Assembly (NCBI RefSeq): GCF_901482695.1
Contig: NZ_LR590484.1
Location: 4,402,001-4,466,000 of the forward strand
DNA from: Sphingobacterium thalpophilum
Lineage (GTDB): Bacteria > Bacteroidota > Bacteroidia > Sphingobacteriales > Sphingobacteriaceae
Length of the DNA stretch: 64,000 nucleotides
Reading direction: 5' to 3'
Shown in pieces: positions 1-7,587 of the stretch (position 1 is the first letter of the stretch; every line of letters starts with the position of its first letter). Made by a program: the position numbers and the translations under genes. The notes under the pieces were generated by a model. The model made no database searches and was not told the origin of the DNA. It saw only the letters and a list, made by a program, of their open reading frames with translations.

Positions 1-368
1 TAAAATTTTCTATTTTTCAGAACAGTGGAGACTCCTTCCTTTTTTTCAGCAAGACGATTTATCTTTGGATAGATGTCCTCAGAATAACTTAAGCAAGCCA
101 AGAATGTTTGATGAAATTTAAGAATTGGATTTTGTTTCAGAAAAACCATTTGATAATATTTAATTTCTTCCCTTAATTGTTCTGGGTTTCCAATAATTAT
201 TTTTTGCAACAAAGATTCATCAGTTAGCCGTAAGAAATAGTTTTTTTCTGCCAAAGGAATTGTTGTATCTTGGGATAGCTTTATAAGATTTGCAAAACCA
301 TCTGAAGATTTGAAATATTTCCAATGAGCACTTTTAATTGAATCAGATATATTGTTTAAGAAAATCAT
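1..368 (-). CDS. Partial partner protein of AAA ATPase (runs off window)
   Basis: The first 122 codons of a leftward gene are visible; the rest lies beyond position 1. It starts at an ATG (368-366) that overlaps the stop codon of the upstream ATPase by four bases (ATGA), which implies translational coupling and a joint function. The visible part is mostly helical and charged, has no CxxC or HNH signature and no membrane segment, and I do not recognise it. In two-gene ATPase systems such as Septu (PtuA/PtuB) the second gene is often an HNH nuclease. Here that would have to be encoded in the missing part, so it is only a hypothesis. Confidence 0.6.
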   Translation of the reverse strand, partial: MIFLNNISDSIKSAHWKYFKSSDGFANLIKLSQDTTIPLAEKNYFLRLTDESLLQKIIIGNPEQLREEIKYYQMVFLKQNPILKFHQTFLACLSYSEDIYPKINRLAEKKEGVSTVLKNRKF

Positions 369-2098
369 ATCTCTTTAAGTTTATAGATTTGTTGCTGATG
401 CCATTCAATTTGTTTTTCTTTTGAAAGCTCCTTAATCCTTTTTCTAAATACTTCGTCTAAACGATATCGTAATATTGGCTCGCCAATCATTTCGATCCTC
501 TTTCTATATTGATCAACATTCTCGTCAATCATATTAGGAATGTCTCTTAATAATGTTTGAATTTTAGTTTTGGCAAACAGACCAATAGATCCTTTGTTTA
601 AGAAAAATTGGTTGGTAAATAATTGGTGAATATTTGCTCCAAATGAAGATTCATCAATTAATTGTCTCGTCGATTCTCCAATTTCATTTAGTAATAAAAC
701 GCTTTCTTTTGGTAAGTCAGATATAAGGAACGGAGAGTGCGACGTTAGAATAACTTGAATTTTAGTTGTGTCAAAAATATTGGTAACAAATGTGATAAAA
801 TCATTTAGGAAATTCCTTTGCCACTCAGGATGGAGGTATAAATCACCCTCGTCTATACAAATCAACAGATTTTTGGATTTGTCAATAGCTTGATCAGCTA
901 GGTAAAATAATTGAGAAAATAGATTCAAATAGGCTTTCATTCCAGAACTCAATTGAGACCAGTCATGTGATATTAATGTTTGAGTATTGAAAATTTCAGT
1001 TTTACCACTGATAATGCCCATGAAATCTTCGTTAAAGTCGACAATAATTGAGTTTACATGTTTTTCAACCTCGCCAAAATTGTAATTATTGTTTGCACTC
1101 ATGTCTCGGAGAAGTTGCTGGTAAAGCTTAAAATCCCCTTCTAATAACTCTCCAAGATTCGTATAATCATTAAATTCAATTAAAAAATTAGAAACTTTAG
1201 TGTTTAATGAAGAAATTGCTTCTGCCAAACCTTCAGTTCCAACAATTTCAATTTTCTCTAAAAGTGGTGAAACATCATTTTCGTTAACAATGATAAAGCT
1301 AAGCAGATTTATGGTAACTCCATATTTAAATCTATTATAATTCGAAGTAGAAGCATGATATATAGCTCGTCTATAGCGTTTGAGAATCCCTAATATTTTT
1401 TCGTCGTTTGGATTCTGACTTTCTAAAGATGTGTATGCAATAGGATTGAAGATAAATCTAACTTTTTTACTGTCTTGGTTATCTGGGCTTAGTTTTATCC
1501 ATGTATCATTAAATATTGAAGAACTGACAAACTTGATTTTATTGGACTGTAGCTTATTTAGTGTTTTAAATGAAAAATTATGCACTGAGCCATCTTCAAA
1601 TATATAATCTTTATTATCTGCCACATTGGTATAAAACATAGACTCCCATTCATCATCTGGGTTTATTTTTTTCAATTTGGTTCCTTGGAAACTAAGAATA
1701 GAAGTTTCTAAACTGTTTTTTTTTGTTCTTCCAAAGAAAAGGGGCTGATTATCCTTTTTAAAAACTAGAACATAATTAGAAGTTAGTTTACTTCTATTAC
1801 CCCTGCTAATAGCTGTAAGTATAAAATCGATTACATTACTTTTCCCAGAAGAGTTTTTACCAATAATAGCAGTAATATTCGAAATATTGGGATGAAAAAA
1901 GTCTTTCAAGTAGTGTTGATCTCCGCTTCCGAAGTTTAAAATACCATTTTCATTCTTAAGAGTATCTGCACTGCCTATCTCGTCAACAGTAATTTCATTT
2001 GTGACTTCATTATAATATATATCATATTGATTTGAGAAATTAAATCCTTGCCGATCTATATTTCTAAAGCTTTCTATCCATAGGTATATTAATTCCAT
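365..2098 (-). CDS. AAA/ABC-type ATPase (OLD/RecF-like), possible defence ATPase
   Basis: A 577-residue cytoplasmic ATPase. Walker A (GKNSSGKS) lies at residues 80-87, an ABC-signature-like QLSSGMKAY near 380, Walker B (LLICIDEGD) at 411-419 followed by LHPEW, and an H-loop-like TSHSPFLIS near 452. This is the layout of SMC/RecF/OLD-type ATPases, with a long insertion between the two nucleotide-binding halves. The family is common in phage-defence operons (OLD, Septu PtuA, retron-associated ATPases). The four-base overlap with the next gene fits an ATPase plus effector pair. Defence is inferred from architecture and mobile-DNA context only; a DNA-repair role cannot be excluded. Confidence 0.8.
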   Translation of the reverse strand: MELIYLWIESFRNIDRQGFNFSNQYDIYYNEVTNEITVDEIGSADTLKNENGILNFGSGDQHYLKDFFHPNISNITAIIGKNSSGKSNVIDFILTAISRGNRSKLTSNYVLVFKKDNQPLFFGRTKKNSLETSILSFQGTKLKKINPDDEWESMFYTNVADNKDYIFEDGSVHNFSFKTLNKLQSNKIKFVSSSIFNDTWIKLSPDNQDSKKVRFIFNPIAYTSLESQNPNDEKILGILKRYRRAIYHASTSNYNRFKYGVTINLLSFIIVNENDVSPLLEKIEIVGTEGLAEAISSLNTKVSNFLIEFNDYTNLGELLEGDFKLYQQLLRDMSANNNYNFGEVEKHVNSIIVDFNEDFMGIISGKTEIFNTQTLISHDWSQLSSGMKAYLNLFSQLFYLADQAIDKSKNLLICIDEGDLYLHPEWQRNFLNDFITFVTNIFDTTKIQVILTSHSPFLISDLPKESVLLLNEIGESTRQLIDESSFGANIHQLFTNQFFLNKGSIGLFAKTKIQTLLRDIPNMIDENVDQYRKRIEMIGEPILRYRLDEVFRKRIKELSKEKQIEWHQQQIYKLKEI

Positions 2099-2209
2099 AT
2101 TTGATTGAAAAGTTGTAGTTTTAATTTTTTAGTGTAATAGAGTTATCGCCCTTTTTTTGACGCTGTTTTTTTTGATCATTTATCCTCTATATTTTTTCGT
2201 CTTAAGTCT

Positions 2210-2473
2210 TTACAAAACCTTTCCTTCACCTATTATCTCGCGTCCTTCATGTAGCCACCATTTACGGCCTTTTGTCAAATATTGATCTAATTCTTTTACC
2301 AGGAGAAAGCGAACAGTAGCAATCCTTTCTTCACCAGGCATTAGTTTCTCGCCCTCAAAATTTATATCGCCTATATAAGTCCGCTGTAATTTACCTTCTG
2401 ACGTATATTCAAACACGTGATTGGGGCGATAACCTGAGATGATACCTGTTTTTCGGCCGCCTTGCTGTTTATT
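2210..2473 (-). pseudogene. EF-Tu C-terminal-like domain protein, 5' truncated
   Basis: From 2473 down to the stop at 2210 one frame reads through GGRKTG, SGYRPN, LMPGEE and HEGREIIGEG. These match the order and spacing of the EF-Tu third domain (EGGR...GYRP...MPGD...REGGRTVGAG). Small proteins made only of this domain normally begin about 20 residues before the GGR motif. Here the frame is closed by a TGA at 2476-2474, and the only start inside is a GTG at 2416 that would remove the GYRP motif. The 5' end therefore appears lost where it fuses to the SnoaL-like gene. The small GTG-started ORF could still be translated, but as a fragment. Confidence 0.55.
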
Positions 2474-2814
2474 TCATCGCCTAGACCACTCGGAAAATCC
2501 ATTGCCGCAATCGCCTTGTAGTTGATCACGATTTCTGTCGAATTATGGGTATGAGTCATTGTCTCAATGGATTGTTCTCTTTCGCTAAAGTAGGATAGGG
2601 CTTCGACCGCCTGTTTTTTGAACCCCTCGATTCCTTGCAAGTACATAGTTTGCTCATCATTCATTACATTCTGGAAAGTAAAATCATCAGCAAAATCTGC
2701 TATCATATTTTCTACATCCATCTTATTATATGCCTCAACATACCTGAAAATCTTGTTCGTCCTGTCATTTAGGATATTTGGTTGCATAAGTGCTTTCCCT
2801 TCCAGAATACTCAT
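2371..2814 (-). pseudogene. SnoaL-like (NTF2-fold) protein with out-of-frame 3' end
   Basis: The ORF gives 147 residues. About the first 112 (RTNKIFRYVEAYNKMDVENM, FADDFTFQN, YLQGIEGFKKQ, TEIVINYKAIA) look like a SnoaL/NTF2-type small cone-shaped barrel protein, a family of small-molecule enzymes and binding proteins. The fold normally finishes after GDEIN with two more strands (like LKGRSxFxFxDGKI). Here the reading leaves the family pattern right after LGDEIN near 2474 and runs out of frame over the EF-Tu-like sequence to a stop at 2371. I read it as a deletion fusion that removed the last strands, so it is probably not functional. Confidence 0.55.
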
Positions 2815-2819
2815 AGTTA

Positions 2820-3209
2820 TTAAGATTTTATTATTGTCAGGTCACCATCATCAAATCCTACTGCTACTCCCTTTGCTTGCACGAAAATTGAAGTTTTGAA
2901 ATCCTCGGAGGCGATATATGTTTGAACTAGGTTTTCAGAATATTTTAGAATATCCTTCCAGTCTTTATCTTTCAAAAACTCCGTACCGAATGAAAAATAT
3001 TTCTGTTTAGGCTCAAAGTCCATATTTGCAGCCCAATCGTCATCTTCTTTATCGAAAATTTTTGACCCATTGAGATACATTGTGAAACCCTCTTCTGATT
3101 CGAAAAGCCCAAAATTGAAAGCAACTATCGAATTATCAATTTTTTCAGTTTTGTTGATATTATTCAGCCATTCGTGAAATCTCTGATAAATTGGTTTAAC
3201 TGTTTGCAT
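2820..3209 (-). CDS. Hypothetical protein, 129 aa
   Basis: A soluble 129-residue acidic protein without signal peptide or membrane segment. It starts MQTVKPIYQRFHEWL and contains aromatic/acidic patches (NFGLFESEEGFTMYL, KEDDDWAANMDFEP) and a C-terminal VAVGFDDGDLTIIK. The size and style resemble small immunity-type or SMI1-like proteins of Bacteroidota toxin loci, but no toxin gene is next to it and I cannot name the family. It lies between the SnoaL/EF-Tu chimera (five bases downstream) and an HTH gene about 55 bases upstream, all on the same strand. Confidence 0.6.
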   Translation of the reverse strand: MQTVKPIYQRFHEWLNNINKTEKIDNSIVAFNFGLFESEEGFTMYLNGSKIFDKEDDDWAANMDFEPKQKYFSFGTEFLKDKDWKDILKYSENLVQTYIASEDFKTSIFVQAKGVAVGFDDGDLTIIKS

Positions 3210-3265
3210 ATTTTACAATATTTAAGTCCAAAGCGAATATTAATTCATCTCATTGCCGTCACGGA

Positions 3266-3910
3266 TTACTCTTTTTCCGAATCGGAATTCTTTAATTTTT
3301 CTTCGAATTCTTTTAATGCCTTAGGTTCTATACTTTTCTTCGCTTTCTCTAAAAGGTCTGCTCCAACTTCTTTAATCATCTCATAAATAGCTTCCCTGTG
3401 CTTTTTGCCATTCTCGTCTACCCAATGCTTTGATGTGTTTGTATTTTTCACAAGCCCTTTTAACAAACCCTTATTCCAGTCAATTGCTGTTTCAAGATTG
3501 AGAGGTGAGGGGAGAACGGAAATTATCTCCGACTTAGTAAATTGATGACCAATCTTAAAGGCTTTAATCACGATTACAACATAGCTCGCTTTGTTTTTAG
3601 TTCCTTTCGAACCAACTTTATTGCCTGCATTTGCTTTACTTTCAAGCAATGTCTTCGTTGTTTCCGGAAGTTTTTCATATTCAGGAAACGTTGTCTCGTC
3701 CTTCTTAAATACGCAATATTCAATACCGTATACTACTAGTGGGTAGCTTTCTGCCAGTTCCAAAGTAATCGTCCTTTTTCCAGATTCTACCTTCGAGTAC
3801 ACTAAGTCTTTTTCCTTAAGCAATTGATCAATATCATCCTCAGAGAGGTTAAAATGCAGCCTAAATTCCTTAGCTTTCTTCCTAAATTTACTTTCGTTGG
3901 AGTTTTCCAT
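3266..3910 (-). CDS. XRE-like helix-turn-helix protein, 214 aa
   Basis: The N-terminal 60 residues (KAKEFRLHFNLSEDDIDQLL, YSKVESGKRTITLELAESY) have the helix pattern of an XRE/Cro-type HTH, including the ESGKRxITLELA element. The rest is a lysine-rich region followed by a helical C-terminal domain that I do not recognise. It ends in a charged tail. It starts at ATG 3910-3908 and is divergent from the rightward promoter at 3939-3970 and the structured RNA beyond it, so it is well placed to regulate module A or itself. A different HTH gene sits in the same position at module B. Confidence 0.65.
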   Translation of the reverse strand: MENSNESKFRKKAKEFRLHFNLSEDDIDQLLKEKDLVYSKVESGKRTITLELAESYPLVVYGIEYCVFKKDETTFPEYEKLPETTKTLLESKANAGNKVGSKGTKNKASYVVIVIKAFKIGHQFTKSEIISVLPSPLNLETAIDWNKGLLKGLVKNTNTSKHWVDENGKKHREAIYEMIKEVGADLLEKAKKSIEPKALKEFEEKLKNSDSEKE

Positions 3911-3938
3911 AAAATTTCAAAAAATAGAATTCGATTTA

Positions 3939-3970
3939 TTTGTCTATTTCTAATTATTTATATATCTTTG
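3939..3970 (+). promoter_or_regulatory. Bacteroidota-type promoter of module A
   Basis: TTTG at 3939-3942 is followed after 20 bases by TATCTTTG (3963-3970), matching the Bacteroidota -33 (TTTG) and -7 (TAnnTTTG) elements. A start site would fall near 3977, about 30 bases before the first hairpin of the structured RNA. The matching position in module B carries an equally good element, which raises confidence. Confidence 0.55.
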
Positions 3971-4007
3971 TTTTGTATTTAAAGCGACACTAAGTGTAGG
4001 ATTGATC

Positions 4008-4177
4008 CGACACTAACGATGTCGACTCGTTCTAAATCCGCCAGATTGCCACGAGTTGACCGAGTGATCGCCTATTACTGGAATTTCTTATATTCGTATA
4101 ACATTCCAGTATGGCGTTACTCGTTAACTTGTGGGGCAACCTTTGAATCTTTGGATAAGAAGGAGGTTTCTGGCGGA
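4008..4177 (+). ncRNA. Predicted structured leader RNA, copy A
   Basis: A first small hairpin pairs CGACA (4008-4012) with TGTCG (4020-4024). An outer nine-base stem pairs TCCGCCAGA (4037-4045) with TCTGGCGGA (4169-4177). Inside it a long imperfect hairpin pairs 4046-4084 with 4103-4138: TTGCC with GGCAA, then ACGAGTT, CGAGT, CGCC and TACTGGAAT with their complements. Copy B at 30890-31079 has clearly different sequence but the same nested arrangement in the same place between promoter and 37-aa ORF. A structured 5' leader is therefore more likely than chance repeats. I do not recognise a known riboswitch class; an 80-codon ORF across it is not kept in copy B. Confidence 0.55.
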
Positions 4178-4249
4178 ACCAAGAACATAAGTTGCGAGGC
4201 GCCTACTGGTATATTTAGCAGCAATCCTCTCTTATGCTCTTCGGGTCGA

Positions 4250-4287
4250 ATCGTTTTATAACCAGCAGAAGATTATGATGAAACGAT
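4250..4287 (+). promoter_or_regulatory. Hairpin spanning the start codons of the 37-aa ORF (copy A)
   Basis: ATCGTTT (4250-4256) is complementary to AAACGAT (4281-4287), and the tandem ATG codons of the small ORF (4275-4280) lie in the loop. Copy B preserves the pairing (31162-31168 with 31195-31201). It could modulate initiation of the small ORF. Confidence 0.4.
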
Positions 4288-4388
4288 TAGAAAACACACC
4301 CAAACAGTATCCTATCCACCTCCAGGAGGTAGAGCACTGGTACGCCCACACTATTCCAATAAAGAGCGCTATCCGCGCGCCAGAATAG
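4275..4388 (+). CDS. Conserved 37-aa small ORF (copy A)
   Basis: Too short for standard ORF calling. It opens with tandem ATG codons (MMKRLENTPK) and contains EVEHWYAHTIPIK before a TAG at 4386-4388. Compared with copy B (31189-31302), four differences are third-position synonymous changes (CCT/CCA, GAG/GAA, ACT/ACC, CCA/CCT) and only two codons change the amino acid (Ser/Asn, Ala/Thr), with no indel. This pattern indicates a translated peptide under selection. It has no membrane segment or signal peptide. It may be a leader peptide or a small functional protein; the role is unknown. Confidence 0.5.
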   Translation: MMKRLENTPKQYPIHLQEVEHWYAHTIPIKSAIRAPE

Positions 4389-4871
4389 ATTATTAATCAT
4401 TAAAAAACCGAAACAGGAGAGGGCTGCTATCGCCAATTTGTGATGTGTCGATAGGATACGAATAAGTACTCCCTTGTTGAAGGTTTTCCGATCTGTCTGT
4501 ATACAACATCCCTTTTTGATCTGGTTAATAATAAAGTTAATTGCTCTATTCAAGCGTCGATAACTTAAAGGTAGCACTTAATATATATTCTTCCAAATAA
4601 ATAAAAGAATTTTTGTATAGTTTTTCTATAAATTACAGATCGGTTTTTTGCCTGTCCCGGTAGGAAGCGCCATAATATTCCCCTAATCAATGCTTTGTAA
4701 TCGTTTTGAGGCGCTTTGCGGGATTTTGTTAATTCTTAATTTGTGACACCTGCAAGGACTGTGAATTCCCTGCAATGACACCTCTTTGGAATGCAAGATT
4801 TTGCAATAGGGGAAGCTATGTCCGATCCAGATGGTAGGATGTGGCCGAAGTCATCTTTATGAACCTTAAAA
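4389..4871 (+). other. Conserved non-coding stretch between the 37-aa and 125-aa ORFs (copy A)
   Basis: About 480 bases with no convincing ORF on either strand. It matches copy B (31303-31787) with roughly 3 percent substitutions and two small indels near its right end. The central part is AT-rich, and a GGCGCTTTGCGGGATTTTG segment before 4740 could belong to a promoter for the 125-aa gene, but no clean -33/-7 pair is present. I see no known RNA family. Confidence 0.5.
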
Positions 4872-5249
4872 ATGAACCAAAAATATGCAAATGTGCTCGC
4901 GCTGCAGCTAGCCGTATACGAAGCACACGACCATGGATATAATCCTATAGAAAAGATCATGGATTTCTGGAGAAAATACGATATCAATACCCTCCAGAAT
5001 TCGTTCGACACGATATTAAAAAACACATCCAGCTACAAGAAAAGCGGAAATGTCTTACAGCTCTGCCATAGGCAGGCATTTGCAGCTGATGTGCTGCGCG
5101 TACTTATCGCTTACTTCCACGTGCATATCGGTCACATCGATATGCAACAGGTGGATATCTCTGGGACTGAAACCACACTGAGCAGTCTCGAGGAGCTGGA
5201 AATCACAAAGCGTATTCACCATTTTTTCAGCGAATCCATTAATCAATAA
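4872..5249 (+). CDS. Conserved hypothetical protein, 125 aa (copy A)
   Basis: A soluble, mostly helical 125-residue protein, rich in histidine in the centre (YFHVHIGHIDMQQVDI) and ending KRIHHFFSESINQ. I do not recognise the family. It ends four bases before the ATG of the exported-protein gene, so the two are very likely cotranscribed. Copy B differs at only a few residues (KIMDF/KINDF, RQAF/RQVF). Its constant position between a leader region and SusC/TlpA genes suggests a regulatory or accessory role for that export/uptake module, which is inference. Confidence 0.7.
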   Translation: MNQKYANVLALQLAVYEAHDHGYNPIEKIMDFWRKYDINTLQNSFDTILKNTSSYKKSGNVLQLCHRQAFAADVLRVLIAYFHVHIGHIDMQQVDISGTETTLSSLEELEITKRIHHFFSESINQ

Positions 5250-5253
5250 GCAG

Positions 5254-7587
5254 ATGAGGACTATATCAAATCTTGCGCCTGCCTTATTGGATAAGGTAGC
5301 GCACCGATCCGGATTTTCGCTGACGAGTGGACTACTGATGCTGGTTTTTAGTTTTCATATGTTTAGTTTATCGGCTCAGACGCCCCGCAAGGACAGCGGG
5401 GCGGATGGGTCCTTAGTAATCTCCGGTACTGTAGTGTCGGCAGCGGATGGTAAGCCGATCGAAGGGGTGTCAGTTCAGGCGGAGGGTCAGAAGGAGAGGA
5501 CTTCTTCTAACAGTGACGGCTCCTTCTGGTTGCGGGTCTCCAAAGCTCAGAGCACAGTTTCGTTCTCGCATGTGGGCTTCAGGCGTTTAGAATTGCAATA
5601 CACTGCTGGAGTATCGATGACTGTAAAATTGATACCGCTGGAGAATCAATTGGAAGAAGTGGAAATCAATACGGGATATCAGCGTATTTCAAAGGAAAGG
5701 GCCGTCGGCAGCGTGGATGTGCTGGACCGGAAATTGATCGAACGATCGGTATCATCCAATGTCTTGTCTAGGATAAACGGGCTTACTACAGGTTTGTTGG
5801 TACCCAAGATCAACAGCAACGAGGGCGGCAATCAGCCCGAATTTACAATTCGTGGCAAAAGTACGTTATTTGCCAGTGCCGAACCATTGATTATCGTAGA
5901 TGGATTCCCATACGATGGGGGACTGGCCTCGCTTAACCCTGCCGATTTAGCATCAGTATCGATTTTAAAGGATGCTGCGGCTGCCTCTATATGGGGTGCC
6001 CGCTCGGGAAACGGTGTGGTCGTTATCACTACTAAACAGGGAAGTAAAGATCGCCTTTCGCTGTCGGCAGAGGTTATACAGACGGTTGCGGGTAAACCTG
6101 ACTTATATTATAACAAATCGATCTCGAGCAGCGATTTTATAGACGTAGAGAAGTTCCTATACGAGAAGGGGGCTTATAATGCTAGGCTAAAAACGGGTTA
6201 TCAACCGGTCTCGCCTGTCGTCGAAATTCTGGACAGAATAGCTAAAGGTCAGCTATCGAGCGAAGAGGGAAATGAGATGATCGATGCCTATAGGCATAAG
6301 GATAGTCGCATACAGAGACTTAAATATCTGTATAGAACACCGCTTGACCAACAGTATAACGTGGCTATCTCAAGACCATTTAAGGATGGTAGCTTCTATA
6401 TTTCAGGTGGATTAAACCGATCTGACGAGACCACAAAACATTCGGACAACGAACGCAGGACGCTGCTGATGAAATACGACCAACGCTTCTTGAATGATCG
6501 TATCGGTCTTGCATTCCAGAGCAATCTGACAGGTATTCGGACGAATAGGGCACAAAATATTCCCGCAATGTATCCTTATGAAGAATTGCTTTCCACTAGC
6601 GGCGAGTCGCTTGCCGTGACGGGTAGCGTCCGTAGCAGTTATGCGGATACTGTTGGCGGTGGACATCTGCTGGACTGGCATTATAATCCGCTGACTGACC
6701 TTGGGAAAGGGCTTTCCTCCAATTCGCTGTTCAATTTAAGGCTCAACGGTGGTATCGATGCCAAAATCCTTCCTTTTTTGACGGCTAGCGTAAAATACCA
6801 GTATACAAAATCGATGAGCGACGACCTCATGCGCTATGCAGATGACTCTTACTATGTGCGCAATATGATCAATACCTATTCCCGATATGATCAAGCGACA
6901 GCCAAATATATACAGCAGGTGCCGGTAGGTGAGGTCCGGACAGTCAGCCACTTACGCGGGCACTCGTACTTATGGCGAGCGCAGCTGTCATTGGACAAGA
7001 GCATCAATAAGATGCATCGGATCACTGCATTAATGGCTATGGAGCTTTCGGATGCCCGAAGCGAAGTTGACAGAAAAGAGCTGATAGGCTATGACCCTTC
7101 GACAGCAACATCCGCCACAATAGACCACATCAATGCCTTGCCGCGCATATATGGCGGCAGTCAAGTTGTCGAAAATGGGAATTATCAGACTTGGCATGTA
7201 GATCGCTACCGTTCTTACCTCCTAAATGCAGCCTATAGTTACCGAAATGTTTTCAATATCTATGGAAGTATCCGCCGGGATGAGTCCAATCTGTTTGGTG
7301 TGGCCACCAATCAGAAAGGTGTGCCGCTCTGGTCGATCGGGGGTAGTTATAATGTCAAGACGGCCGTATGCAACGGCTTCAATTGGCTGTCCGAACTACG
7401 CTTACGCTCTTCTTATGGTGTGCAGGGCAACGTGGACAAAACGATGTCGGCATGGCTGACAGCACGGTATGAAAGCTTTAAAAATACTTATCAGAACCAG
7501 TTTGCAGCCATTGTAAACCCTCCAAATCCCTCTCTGAGATGGGAGAAAACAAAAGTAACGAATATAGGCCTCGATTTCGGTGATACT
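5254..7587 (+). pseudogene. SusC/RagA-type TonB-dependent outer-membrane protein, truncated by ISL3
   Basis: It begins with an N-terminal signal region (GLLMLVFSFHMFSLSAQ), then a carboxypeptidase-regulatory-like beta domain (ISGTVVSAADGKPIEGVSV), a SusC-type plug (NTGYQRISKERAVGSVDV, PLIIVDGFPYDG, LKDAAAASIWGARSGNGVVV) and part of the beta barrel. SusC proteins are about 1000 residues or more. Here the reading stops after about 778 residues, at SLRWEKTKVTNIGLDFG, where the ISL3 end starts at 7588, and no continuation is found beyond the element. The missing strands should prevent barrel closure. No SusD partner remains at this site. The first 50-odd residues are shared with the TlpA protein of module B. 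Confidence 0.85.

Larger units (their letters stand above)
4273..5411 (+). repeat. Direct repeat of about 1.14 kb, copy A
   Basis: This segment is nearly identical to 31187-32327 in the same orientation. It holds the 37-aa ORF, about 480 bases of conserved non-coding DNA, the 125-aa ORF and the first 50-odd codons (signal peptide region) of the following exported-protein gene. Identity stops abruptly after the shared GCGGATGGGTC, where copy A continues into a SusC gene and copy B into a TlpA gene. The two copies bracket about 27 kb with the lanthipeptide cluster and most insertion sequences. Confidence 0.85.

Noticed and set aside
4037..4177. Integron attC or transposon-end interpretation of the inverted repeats
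   Set aside because: The GTTRRRY core sites are not present at the stem bases, no integrase gene is nearby, and both copies sit downstream of good promoters.
3977..4260. Cobalamin or other known riboswitch before a TonB-type gene
   Set aside because: Conserved motifs such as the B12 box are not found, and the structure is one long nested hairpin.
4019..4261. 80-codon rightward ORF over the structured RNA
   Set aside because: No equivalent frame is kept in copy B, while the base pairing is. The composition is also unlike a real protein.
4287..4577. 96-codon leftward ORF
   Set aside because: Substitutions between the two copies fit the opposite strand's 37-aa frame and random change elsewhere. 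No family pattern is seen.
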